Assembly: GCA_002189035.1 (NCBI GenBank)
Contig: NEEC01000195.1
Span: 1-64,000, forward strand
Direction of reading: 5' to 3'
Source of the DNA: Utricularia gibba
Lineage: Eukaryota; Streptophyta; Magnoliopsida; Lamiales; Lentibulariaceae
Length of the DNA stretch: 64,000 nt
Shown here: one piece after another, positions 26,401-37,055 of the stretch
How the letters are laid out: the number at the start of each line of letters is the position of its first letter
Position numbering within the stretch: position 1 is the stretch's first letter
Made by a program: the position numbers and the translations under genes
Notes under the pieces: generated by a model
The model's database searches: none
The model's input: the letters and a program-made list of their open reading frames with translations, nothing else
Told to the model about the DNA's origin: nothing

Positions 26401-26490
26401 CTCGTTTGTGGCGGCCAGTCTCGCTGGAACTTGGTCCTTGACCCCGATTCTGTATGGCTCATGAGGTCAACTGGATGCAAATCGATTAAA

Positions 26491-26546
26491 AAATTTGTTT
26501 AAATTACGATGTCACGTGATTTTTTTATACATACATTTTGGGGGCT
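26491..26546 (+). other. Largest deletion scar in the window
   Basis: The end of one B copy and the start of the next A are condensed. It reads gattaaaaaatttgtttaaa (missing atgatgca), then gtcacgtgatttttttatac, then atacattttgggggcttgg. The gtgcaccccacatg segment, most of taacaacatactttatacat and the gaggaggcggtc segment are largely gone, about 44 bp in all, and the anchor interval is 269 bp. Several short gaps occur within 60 bp rather than one clean deletion. Confidence 0.82.
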
Positions 26547-27136
26547 TGGAACCGGAAAAAGTCAGCTTAGGCCTTGGCCCAAAGTAAGTTGTAGCCCGGC
26601 AAAGAAAGTGATGTATTTATTAACGTTCGGTTTTCGGTGTTGCCTACATGGTTTTTCAAGGAACAGCTTCTCGTTTTGTGGCGGCCAGTCTCGCTAGGAA
26701 CTTGGTCCGGGCCCGCGATTCTTTATGGCTCATGAGGACAAAAGGATGCAAATCGATGAATACAATGTTGCATTTGTTTAAATTGCGATATCACGTGCAC
26801 CCCACATGATTTTTTCAACAACTTACTTTATACTTGAGCAGGCGGTCTTTGGGTGCACTGGAACGGGACAAAGGTCAGTTTGGCTTGCCGAGAGTTAGTT
26901 GTAGTCCGGCAAATAAAGTGATGTATTTATTATCGTTCGGTTTTCGGGGGCTGCCTACATGGTTTTTCAAGGAACCGCTTCTCGTTTTGTGGCGGCCAGT
27001 CTCGCTGGGAACTTGGTCCTTGACCCCGATTCTGTATGGCTCATGAGGTCAACTGGATGCAAATCGATTAAAAAAAATGATGCATTTGTTTAAATTACGA
27101 TGTCACGTGCACCCACATGATTTTTTTTAACAACAT

Positions 27137-27449
27137 ACTTTATACATGAGGAGGCGGTCTTGGGGGCACTTGGAACCGGAAAAAGGTCAGCTTAGGCCTT
27201 GGCCCAAAGTAAGTTGTAGCCCGGCAAAGAAAGTGATGTATTTATTAACGTTCGGTTTTCGGTGTTGCCTACATGGTTTTTCAAGGAACAGCTTCTCGTT
27301 TTGTGGCGGCCAGTCTCGCTAGGAACTTGGTCCGGGCCCGCGATTCTTTATGGCTCATGAGGACAAAAGGATGCAAATCGATGAATACAATGTTGCATTT
27401 GTTTAAATTGCGATATCACGTGCACCCCACATGATTTTTTCAACAACTT
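27137..27449 (+). repeat. Reference type A monomer (313 bp)
   Basis: A full-length A copy, phased to start at actttatac. In order: junction actttatacatgaggagg; head with cttggaaccgg, ggtcagcttagg and ccttggcccaaag; gtagcccggcaaagaaag; ttattaacgttcgg; cggtgttgcc; the anchor at 27273; aacagc; a 30 bp block identical in both types; gctaggaac; the palindrome CGGGCCCG inside ggtccgggcccgcg; gattctttatgg; gacaaaagg; ATGCAAAT overlapping ATCGAT; gatgaatacaatgttgc; tttgtttaaattgcgatat; CACGTG overlapping GTGCAC; then a T-rich tail ending caacaactt. Hand-counted GC of an A unit is about 46%, and CpG is not depleted. The phase is arbitrary, since nothing in the sequence marks a natural monomer end. Confidence 0.95.
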
Positions 27450-27764
27450 ACTTTATACTTGAGCAGGCGGTCTTTGGGTGCACCTGGAACGGGACAAAGG
27501 TAAGGTTTGGCTTGCACCGAGAGTTAGTTGTAGTCCGGCAAATAAAGTGATGTATTTATTATCGTTCGGTTTTCGGGGGCTGCCTACATGGTTTTTCAAG
27601 GAACCGCTTCTCGTTTTGTGGCGGCCAGTCTCGCTGGGAACTTGGTCCTTGACCCCGATTCTGTATGGCTCATGAGGTCAACTGGATGCAAATCGATTAA
27701 AAAAATGATGCATTTGTTTAAATTACGATGTCACGTGCACCCCACATGATTTTTTTAACAACAT
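27450..27764 (+). repeat. Reference type B monomer (315 bp)
   Basis: A full-length B copy, following A directly. It differs from A most in the first ~75 bp (gagcagg, tttgggtgcacctgg, aacgggacaaagg, taaggtttggcttgc, accgagagttagttg). It then differs at gtagtccggcaaataaag, ttattatcg, cgggggctgcc, aaccgc, gctggg, ccttgacccc, gattctgtatgg, gtcaactgg, gattaaaaaa and attacgatgt. It ends tttttttaacaacat, which leads into the next A. By hand alignment about 45 positions differ from A, or ~85% identity. The oligo-A run after atcgatt varies between copies from about 5 to 9 A. Together with the preceding A unit it forms the 628 bp dimer. Confidence 0.95.
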
Positions 27765-30700
27765 ACTTTATACATGAGGAGGCGGTCTTGGGGGCACTTG
27801 GAACCGGAAAAGGTCAGCTTAGGCCTTGGCCCAAAGTAAGTTGTAGCCCGGCAAAGAAAGTGATGTATTTATTAACGTTCGGTTTTCGGTGTTGCCTACA
27901 TGGTTTTTCAAGGAACAGCTTCTCGTTTTGTGGCGGCCAGTCTCGCGGAACTTGGTCCTTGCCCCGATTCTTATGGCTCATGAGGACAAGGATGCAAATC
28001 GATGAAACAATGTTGCATTTGTTTAAATTGCGATATCACGTGCACCCCACATGATTTTTTTTTCAACTTACTTTATACTTGAGGAGGCGGTCTTGGGGGC
28101 ACTTGGAACGGAAAAAGATCAGCTTGGCTTGGCCAAAGTAAGTTGTAGTCCGGCAAATAAAGTGATGTATTTATTATCGTTCGGTTTTCGGGGGCTGCCT
28201 ACATGGTTTTTCAAGGAACCGCTTCTCGTTTTGTGGCGGCCAGTCTCGCTGGGAACTTGGTCCTTGACCCCGATTCTGTATGGCTCATGAGGTCAACTGG
28301 ATGCAAATCGATTAAAAAAAATGATGCATTTGTTTAAATTAGATGTCACGTGCACCCCACATGATTTTTTTAACAACATACTTTATACTTGAGAGGCGGT
28401 CTTTGGGGCACTTGGAACCGGAAAAAGGTCAGCTTAGGCCTTGGCCCAAAGTAAGTTGTAGCCCGGCAAAGAAAGTGATGTATTTATTAACGTTCGGTTT
28501 TCGGTGTTGCCTACATGGTTTTTCAAGGAACAGCTTCTCGTTTTGTGGCGGCCAGTCTCGCTAGGAACTTGGTCCGGGCCCGCGATTCTTTATGGCTCAT
28601 GAGGACAAAAGGATGCAAATCGATGAATACAATGTTGCATTTGTTTAAATTGCGATATCACGTGCACCCCACATGATTTTTTCAACAACTTACTTTATAC
28701 TTGAGCAGGCGGTCTTTGGGTGCACCTGGAACGGGACAAAGGTAAGGTTTGGCTTGCACCGAGAGTTAGTTGTAGTCCGGCAAATAAAGTGATGTATTTA
28801 TTATCGTTCGGTTTTCGGGGGCTGCCTACATGGTTTTTCAAGGAACCGCTTCTCGTTTTGTGGCGGCCAGTCTCGCTGGGAACTTGGTCCTTGACCCCGA
28901 TTCTGTATGGCTCATGAGGTCAACTGGATGCAAATCGATTAAAAAAAATGATGCATTTGTTTAAATTACGATGTCACGTGCACCCCACATGATTTTTTTA
29001 ACAACATACTTTATACATGAGGAGGCGGTCTTGGGGCACTTGGAACCGGAAAAAGGTCAGCTTAGGCCTTGGCCCAAAGTAAGTTGTAGCCCGGCAAAGA
29101 AAGTGATGTATTTATTAACGTTCGGTTTTCGGTGTTGCCTACATGGTTTTTCAAGGAACAGCTTCTCGTTTTGTGGCGGCCAGTCTCGCTAGGAACTTGG
29201 TCCGGGCCCGCGATTCTTTATGGCTCATGAGGACAAAAGGATGCAAATCGATGAATACAATGTTGCATTTGTTTAAATTGCGATATCACGTGCACCCCAC
29301 ATGATTTTTTCAACAACTTACTTTATACTTGAGAGGCGGTCTTTGGGTGCACCTGGAACGGACAAAAAGGTTTGGCTTTTGCCGAGAGTTAGTTGTAGTC
29401 CGGCAAATAAAGTGATGTATTTATTATCGTTCGGTTTTCGGGGCTGCCTACATGGTTTTTCAAGGAACCGCTTCTCGTTTTGTGGCGGCCAGTCTCGCTG
29501 GGAACTTGGTCCTTGACCCCGATTCTGTATGGCTCATGAGGTCAACTGGATGCAAATCGATTAAAAAAAATGATGCATTTGTTTAAATTACGATGTCACG
29601 TGCACCCCACATGATTTTTTTAACAACATACTTTATACATGAGGAGGCGGTCTTGGGGGCACTTGGAACCGGAAAAAGGTCAGCTTAGGCCTTGGCCCAA
29701 AGTAAGTTGTAGCCCGGCAAAAGAAAGTGATGTATTTATTAACGTTCGGTTTTCGGTGTTGCCTACATGGTTTTTCAAGGAACAGCTTCTCGTTTTTGGC
29801 GGCCAGTCTCGCTAGGAACTTGGTCCGGGCCCGCGATTCTTTATGGCTCATGAGGACAAAAGGATGCAAATCGATGAATACAATGTTGCATTTGTTTAAA
29901 TTGCGATATCACGTGCACCCCACATGATTTTTTCAACAACTTACTTTATACTTGAGCAGGCGGTCTTTGGGTGCACCTGGAACGGGACAAAGGTAAGTTG
30001 GCTTGCAAAAGTTAGTTGTAGTCCGGCAAATAAATGATGTATTTATTATCGTTCGGTTTCGGGGGCTGCCTACATGGTTTTTCAAGGAACCGCTTCTCGT
30101 TTTGTGGCGGCCAGTCTCGCTGGAACTTGGTCCTTGACCCCGATTCTGTATGGCTCATGAGGTCAACTGGATGCAAATCGATTAAAAAAAATGATGCATT
30201 TGTTTAAATTACGATGTCACGTGCACCCCACATGATTTTTTAACAACATACTTTATACATGAGGAGGCGGTCTTGGGGCACTTGGAACCGGAAAAAGGTC
30301 AGCTTAGGCCTTGGCCCAAAGTAAGTTGTAGCCCGGCAAAGTGATGTATTTATTAACGTTCGGTTTTCGGTGTTGCCTACATGGTTTTTCAAGGAACAGC
30401 TTCTCGTTTTGTGGCGGCCAGTCTCGCTAGGAACTTGGTCCGGGCCCGCGATTCTTTATGGCTCATGAGGACAAAAGGATGCAAATCGATGAATACAATG
30501 TTGCATTTGTTTAAATTGCGATATCACGTGCACCCCACATGATTTTTTCAACAACTTACTTTATACTTGAGCAGGCGGTCTTTGGGTGCACCTGGAACGG
30601 GACAAAGGTTAGGTTTGGCTTGCCGAAGTTAGTTGTAGTCCGGCAAATAAAGTGATGTATTTATTATCGTTCGGTTTTCGGGGCTGCCTACATGGTTTTT

Positions 30701-30867
30701 CAAGGAACCGCTTCTCGTTTTGTGGCGGCCAGTCTCGCTGGAACTTGGTCCTTGACCCCGATTCTGTATGGCTCATGAGGTCAACTGGATGCAAATCGAT
30801 TAAAAAAAATGATGCATTTGTTTAAATTACGATGTCACGTGCACCCCACATGATTTTTTAACAACAT

Positions 30868-31178
30868 ACTTATACTTGAGGAGGCGGTCTTGGGGGCACT
30901 TGGAACCGGAAAAAGTCAGCTTAGGCCTTGGCCCAAAGTAAGTTGTAGCCCGGCAAAGAAAGTGATGTATTTATTAACGTTCGGTTTTCGGTGTTGCCTA
31001 CATGGTTTTTCAAGGAACAGCTTCTCGTTTTGTGGCGGCCAGTCTCGCTAGGAACTTGGTCCTTGACCCCGATTCTTTATGGCTCATGAGGTCAACTGGA
31101 TGCAAATCGATTAAAAAAATGATGCATTTGTTTAAATTGCGATATCACGTGCACCCCACATGATTTTTTTAACAACTT
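30868..31178 (+). repeat. Complex A/B/A mosaic monomer
   Basis: Markers in order: A head (gtcagcttagg, gtagcccggcaaagaaag, ttattaacg, cggtgttgcc, aacagc, gctagg), then B ccttgacccc, then A gattctttatgg, then B gtcaactgg and gattaaaaaaatgatgc, then A attgcgatat. At least four switches in one monomer suggest patchy conversion or a mixed consensus rather than one crossover. Confidence 0.8.
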
Positions 31179-31488
31179 ACTTTATACTTGAGCAGGCGGT
31201 CTTTGGGGCACTGGAAACGGAAAAAGCAGCTTAGCCTTGCCAAAGTAAGTTGTAGTCCGGCAAAGAAAGTGATGTATTTATTAATCGTTCGGTTTTCGGG
31301 GGCTGCCTACATGGTTTTTCAAGGAACCGCTTCTCGTTTTGTGGCGGCCAGTCTCGCTGGGAACTTGGTCCTTGACCCCGATTCTGTATGGCTCATGAGG
31401 TCAACTGGATGCAAATCGATTAAAAAAATGTGATGCATTTGTTTAAATTACGATGTCACGTGCACCCCACATGATTTTTTAACAACAT

Positions 31489-31795
31489 ACTTTATACATG
31501 AGAGGCGGTCTTGGGGCACTTGGAACCGGAAAAAGTCAGCTTAGGCCTTGCCAAAGTAAGTTGTAGCCCGGCAAAGAAAGTGATGTATTTATTACGTTCG
31601 GTTTTCGGTGTTGCCTACATGGTTTTTCAAGGAACGCTTCTCGTTTTGTGGCGGCCAGTCTCGCTGGGAACTTGGTCCTTGACCCCGATTCTGTATGGCT
31701 CATGAGGTCAACTGGATGCAAATCGATTAAAAAAAATGATGCATTTGTTTAAATTACGATGTCACGTGCACCCCACATGATTTTTTTAACAACAT
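31489..31795 (+). repeat. Eroded A-head/B-tail monomer
   Basis: The copy starts with tatacatgagagg and an A head. It then reads ttattacgttcgg (A ttattaacg, B ttattatcg) and ggaacgcttc (A aacagc, B aaccgc), each lacking the base that differs. From gctgggaac on it is pure B (ccttgacccc, gattctgtatgg, gtcaactgg). The A-to-B change is thus bracketed by two single-base drop-outs at discordant columns. Confidence 0.83.
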
Positions 31796-33666
31796 ACTTT
31801 ATACTTGAGGAGGCGGTCTTTGGGGCACTTGGAACCGGAAAAAGTCAGCTTAGGCCTTGGCCCAAAGTAAGTTGTAGCCCGGCAAAGAAAGTGATGTATT
31901 TATTAACGTTCGGTTTTCGGTGTTGCCTACATGGTTTTTCAAGGAACAGCTTCTCGTTTTGTGGCGGCCAGTCTCGCTAGGAACTTGGTCCGGGCCCGCG
32001 ATTCTTTATGGCTCATGAGGACAAAAGGATGCAAATCGATGAATACAATGTTGCATTTGTTTAAATTGCGATATCACGTGCACCCCACATGATTTTTTCA
32101 ACAACTTACTTTATACTTGAGCAGGCGGTCTTTGGTGCACCTGGAACGGAAAGGTAAGGTTTGGCTTGCCGGAGTTAGTTGTAGTCCGGCAAATAAAGTG
32201 ATGTATTTATTATCGTTCGGTTTTCGGGGCTGCCTACATGGTTTTTCAAGGAACCGCTTCTCGTTTGTGGCGGCCAGTCTCGCTGGGAACTTGGTCCTTG
32301 ACCCCGATTCTGTATGGCTCATGAGTCAACTGGATGCAAATCGATTAAAAAAATGATGCATTTGTTTAAATTACGATGTCACGTGCACCCCACATGATTT
32401 TTTAACAACATACTTTATACATGAGGAGGCGGTCTTGGGGGGCACTTGGAACCGGAAAAAGGTCAGCTTAGGCCTTGGCCCAAAGTAAGTTGTAGCCCGG
32501 CAAATAAAGTGATGTATTTATTAACGTTCGGTTTTCGGTGTTGCCTACATGGTTTTTCAAGGAACAGCTTCTCGTTTTGTGGCGGCCAGTCTCGCTAGGA
32601 ACTTGGTCCGGGCCCGCGATTCTTTATGGCTCATGAGGACAAAAGGATGCAAATCGATGAATACAATGTTGCATTTGTTTAAATTGCGATATCACGTGCA
32701 CCCCACATGATTTTTTCAACAACTTACTTTATACTTGAGCAGGCGGTCTTTGGGTGCACCTGGAACGGACAAAGGTAAGGTTTGGCTTGCACCGAGAGTT
32801 AGTTGTAGTCCGGCAAATAAAGTGATGTATTTATTATCGTTCGGTTTTCGGGGCTGCCTACATGGTTTTTCAAGGAACCGCTTCTCGTTTTGTGGCGGCC
32901 AGTCTCGCTGGGAACTTGGTCCTTGACCCCGATTCTGTATGGCTCATGAGGTCAACTGGATGCAAATCGATTAAAAAAAATGATGCATTTGTTTAAATTA
33001 CGATGTCACGTGCACCCCACATGATTTTTTTTAACAACATACTTATATACATGAGGAGGCGGTCTTGGGGCACTTGGAACCGGAAAAAGGTCAGCTTAGG
33101 CCTTGCCCAAAGTAAGTTGTAGCCCGGCAAAGAAAGTGATGTATTTATTAACGTTCGGTTTCGGTGTTGCCTACATGGTTTTTCAAGGAACAGCTTCTCG
33201 TTTTTGTGGCGGCCAGTCTCGCTAGGAACTTGGTCCGGGCCCCGATTCTTTATGGCTCATGAGGACAAAAGGATGCAAATCGATGAATACAATGTTGCAT
33301 TTGTTTAAATTGCGATATCACGTGCACCCCACATGATTTTTTCAACAACTTACTTTATACTTGAGCAGGCGGTCTTTGGGTGCACCTGGAACGGACAAAA
33401 GTAAGGTTTGGCTTGCACCGAGAGTTAGTTGTAGTCCGGCAAATAAAGTGATGTATTTATTATCGTTCGGTTTTCGGGGGCTGCCTACATGGTTTTTCAA
33501 GGAACCGCTTCTCGTTTTGTGGCGGCCAGTCTCGCTGGGAACTTGGTCCTTGACCCCGATTCTGTATGGCTCATGAGGTCAACTGGATGCAAATCGATTA
33601 AAAAAAATGATGCATTGTTTTAAATTACGATGTCACGTGCACCCCACATGATTTTTTTAACAACAT

Positions 33667-33951
33667 ACTTTATACATGAGGAGGCGGTCTTGGGGGCACT
33701 TGGAACCGGAAAAAGGTCAGCTTAGGCCTTGGCCCAAAGTAAGTTGTAGCCCGGCAAAGAAAGTGATGTATTTATTAACGTTCGGTTTTCGGTGTTGCCT
33801 ACATGGTTTTTCAAGGAACAGCTTCTCGTTTTGTGGCGGCCAGTCTCGCTAGGAACTATGGCTCATGAGGTCAACTGGATGCAAATCGATTAAAAAATGA
33901 TGCATTTGTTTAAATTCGATGTCACGTGCACCCCACATGATTTTTTCAACT
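33667..33951 (+). repeat. Hybrid monomer with 22 bp deletion
   Basis: An intact A head runs to gctaggaac, then jumps to tatggctcatgagg. The segment ttggtcc...gattct, which holds the most A/B-divergent part of the distal half, is missing. The tail is B (gtcaactgg, gattaaaaaatgatgc) with taaattcgatgtcacg, which lacks the base that differs between attgcgat and attacgat. The copy measures 285 bp. Confidence 0.85.
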
Positions 33952-36432
33952 ACTTTATACTGAGAGGCGGTCTTGGGGGCACTTGGAACCGGAAAAAGAT
34001 CAGCTTAGGCCTTGGCCCAAAGTAAGTTGTAGCCCGGCAAAGAAAGTGATGTATTTATTAACGTTCGGTTTTCGGTGTTGCCTACATGGTTTTTCAAGGA
34101 ACAGCTTCTCGTTTTGTGGCGGCCAGTCTCGCTAGGAACTTGGTCCGGGCCCGCGATTCTTTATGGCTCATGAGGACAAAAGGATGCAAATCGATGAATA
34201 CAATGTTGCATTTGTTTAAATTGCGATATCACGTGCACCCCACATGATTTTTTCAACAACTTACTTTATACTTGAGCAGGCGGTCTTTGGGTGCACCTGG
34301 AACGGGACAAAGGTTTTGGCTTGCACGAGAGTTAGTTGTAGTCCGGCAAATAAAGTGATGTATTTATTATCGTTCGGTTTTCGGGGGCTGCCTACATGGT
34401 TTTTCAAGGAACCGCTTCTCGTTTTTGGGCGGCCAGTCTCGCTGGGAACTTGGTCCTTGACCCCGATTCTGTATGGCTCATGAGGTCAACTGGATGCAAA
34501 TCGATTAAAAAAAAATGATCCATTTGTTTAAATTATGATGTCACGTGCACCCCACATGATTTTTTTAACAACTTACTTTATACTTGAGAAGGCGGTCTTG
34601 GGTGCACTTGGAACCGGAAAAAGATCAGCTTAGGCCTTGGCCCAAAGTAAGTTGTAGCCCGGCAAAGAAAGTGATGTATTTATTAACGTTCGGTTTTCGG
34701 TGTTGCCTACATGGTTTTTCAAGGAACAGCTTCTCGTTTTGTGGCGGCCAGTCTCGCTAGGAACTTGGTCCGGGCCCGCGATTCTTTATGGCTCATGAGG
34801 ACAAAAGGATGCAAATCGATGAATACAATGTTGCATTTGTTTAAATTGCGATATCACGTGCACCCCACATGATTTTTTCAACAACTTACTTTATACTTGA
34901 GCAGGCGGTCTTGGGTGCACTGGAACGGACAAAGGTAAGGTTTGGCTTGCACCGAGAGTTAGTTGTAGTCCGGCAAATAAAGTGATGTATTTATTATCGT
35001 TCGGTTTTCGGGGCTGCCTACATGGTTTTTCAAGGAACCGCTTCTCGTTTTGTGGCGGCCAGTCTCGCTGGGAACTTGGTCCTTGACCCCGATTCTGTAT
35101 GGCTCATGAGGTCAACTGGATGCAAATCGATTAAAAAAAATGATGCATTTGTTTAAATTACGATGTCACGTGCACCCCACATGATTTTTTTAACAATACT
35201 TTATACATGAGGAGGCGGTCTTGGGGGCACTTGGAACCGGAAAAAGATCAGCTTAGGCCTTGGCCCAAAGTAAGTTGTAGCCCGGCAAAGAAAGTGATGT
35301 ATTTATTAACGTTCGGTTTTCGGTGTTGCCTACATGGTTTTTCAAGGAACAGCTTCTCGTTTTGTGGCGGCCAGTCTCGCTAGGAACTTGGTCCGGGCCC
35401 GCGATTCTTTATGGCTCATGAGGACAAAAGGATGCAAATCGATGAATACAATGTTGCATTTGTTTAAATTGCGATATCACGTGCACCCCACATGATTTTT
35501 TCAACAACTTACTTTATACTTGAGGAGGCGGTCTTGGGGCACTTGGAACGGAAAAAGGCTTAGGCTTGGCCCAAAGTAAGTTGTAGTCCGGCAAATAAAG
35601 TGATGTATTTATTATCGTTCGGTTTTCGGGGGCTGCCTACATGGTTTTTCAAGGAACCGCTTCTCGTTTTGTGGCGGCCAGTCTCGCTGGGAACTTGGTC
35701 CTTGACCCCGATTCTGTATGGCTCATGAGGTCAACTGGATGCAAATCGATTAAAAAAAATGATGCATTTGTTTAAATTACGATGTCACGTGCACCCCACA
35801 TGATTTTTTTAACAACATACTTTATACTGAGAGGCGGTCTTGGGGGCACTTGGAACCGGAAAAAGGTCAGCTTAGGCCTTGGCCCAAAGTAAGTTGTAGC
35901 CCGGCAAAGAAAGTGATGTATTTATTAACGTTCGGTTTTCGGTGTTGCCTACATGGTTTTTCAAGGAACAGCTTCTCGTTTTGTGGCGGCCAGTCTCGCT
36001 AGGAACTTGGTCCGGGCCCGCGATTCTTTATGGCTCATGAGGACAAAAGGATGCAAATCGATGAATACAATGTTGCATTTGTTTAAATTGCGATATCACG
36101 TGCACCCCACATGATTTTTTCAACAACTTACTTTATACTTGAGCAGGCGGTCTTTGGGCACTGGAACGGGAAAAGGTAAGGTTTGGCTTGCAAGAGTTAG
36201 TTGTAGTCCGGCAAATAAAGTGATGTATTTATTACGTTCGGTTTTCGGGCTGCCTACATGGTTTTTCAAGGAACCGCTTCTCGTTTTGTGGCGGCCAGTC
36301 TCGCTGGGAACTTGGTCCTTGACCCCGATTCTGTATGGCTCATGAGGTCAACTGGATGCAAATCGATTAAAAAAAATGATGCATTTGTTTAAATTACGAT
36401 GTCACGTGCACCCCACATGATTTTTTCAACAT

Positions 36433-36744
36433 ACTTTATACTTGAGAAGGCGGTCTTTGGGTGCACTTGGAACCGGAAAAAGATCAGCTTAGGCCTTGGC
36501 CCAAAGTAAGTTGTAGCCCGGCAAAGAAAGTGATGTATTTATTAACGTTCGGTTTTCGGTTGCCTACATGGTTTTTCAAGGAACAGCTTCTCGTTTTGTG
36601 GCGGCCAGTCTCGCTGGGAACTTGGTCCTTGACCCCGATTCTTATGGCTCATGAGGTCAACTGGATGCAAATCGATTAAAAAAAATGATGCATTTGTTTA
36701 AATTGCGATATCACGTGCACCCCACATGATTTTTTCAACAACTT
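36433..36744 (+). repeat. A-head/B-tail hybrid monomer
   Basis: The head carries agatcagc, gcccggcaaagaaag, ttattaacg and aacagc. The tail carries gctgggaac, ccttgacccc, gtcaactgg and gattaaaaaaaatgatgc, then returns to the A form attgcgatat. It reads gattcttatgg, the shared subset of A gattctttatgg and B gattctgtatgg. The main switch lies between aacagc and gctggg. Confidence 0.83.
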
Positions 36745-37055
36745 ACTTTATACTTGAGAAGGCGGTCTTTGGGTGCACTTGGAACCGGAAAAGATCAGCT
36801 TAGGCCTTGCCCAAAGTAAGTTGTAGCCCGGCAAAGAAAGTGATGTATTTATTAACGTTCGGTTTTCGGGTTGCCTACATGGTTTTTCAAGGAACAGCTT
36901 CTCGTTTTGTGGCGGCCAGTCTCGCTGGGAACTTGGTCCTTGACCCGATTCTGTATGGCTCATGAGGTCAACTGGATGCAAATCGATTAAAAAAAATGAT
37001 CCATTTGTTTAAATTACGATGTCACGTGCACCCCACATGATTTTTTCAACAACTT
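36745..37055 (+). repeat. A-head/B-tail hybrid monomer, adjacent to another
   Basis: This second hybrid follows the first directly. It has an A head with ttcgggttgcc and aacagc, then B markers gctgggaac, ccttgacccg, gattctgtatgg, gtcaactgg, gattaaaaaaaatgatcc and attacgatgt. Two hybrids in a row keep the overall A/B phase unchanged from 36258B to 37190B. Confidence 0.83.

Larger units (their letters stand above)
27137..27764 (+). repeat. Reference A-B higher-order repeat unit (628 bp)
   Basis: One complete dimer. Same-type copies two monomers apart (for example anchors 27273 and 27900, or 28515 and 29143) are nearly identical, while neighbouring A and B copies differ at ~45 positions. This is the defining sign of a higher-order repeat: the dimer, not the monomer, is the unit now being amplified. 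Full dimers measure about 620-628 bp where no bases are lost. Confidence 0.93.
24696..30867 (+). repeat. Array block III: regular A-B dimers, subfamily 1
   Basis: Anchors: 24831A 25135B 25444A 25753B 26066A 26379B 26648A 26959B 27273A 27588B 27900A 28203B 28515A 28830B 29143A 29452B 29767A 30074B 30381A 30692B. Twenty monomers alternate perfectly. Most B copies end attacgatgt ... taacaacat, and most A copies begin tatacatgagg(agg) with ggtcagc in the head (subfamily 1). Exceptions are the scar between 26379 and 26648 (interval only 269 bp) and the thinned copy at 27900. This is the best place to derive the dimer consensus. Confidence 0.93.
30868..34262 (+). repeat. Array block IV: hybrids and a deletion scar
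   Basis: Anchors: 31002m 31311B 31619m 31931A 32238B 32549A 32862B 33175A 33489B 33803m 34086A 34396B (this last copy begins at the block end). Three mosaic copies (31002, 31619, 33803) sit in A slots and carry B-type markers in their distal half. The copy at 33803 also lacks about 22 bp, shortening the anchor interval to 283 bp. Between the mosaics the dimers are normal. Confidence 0.88.
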
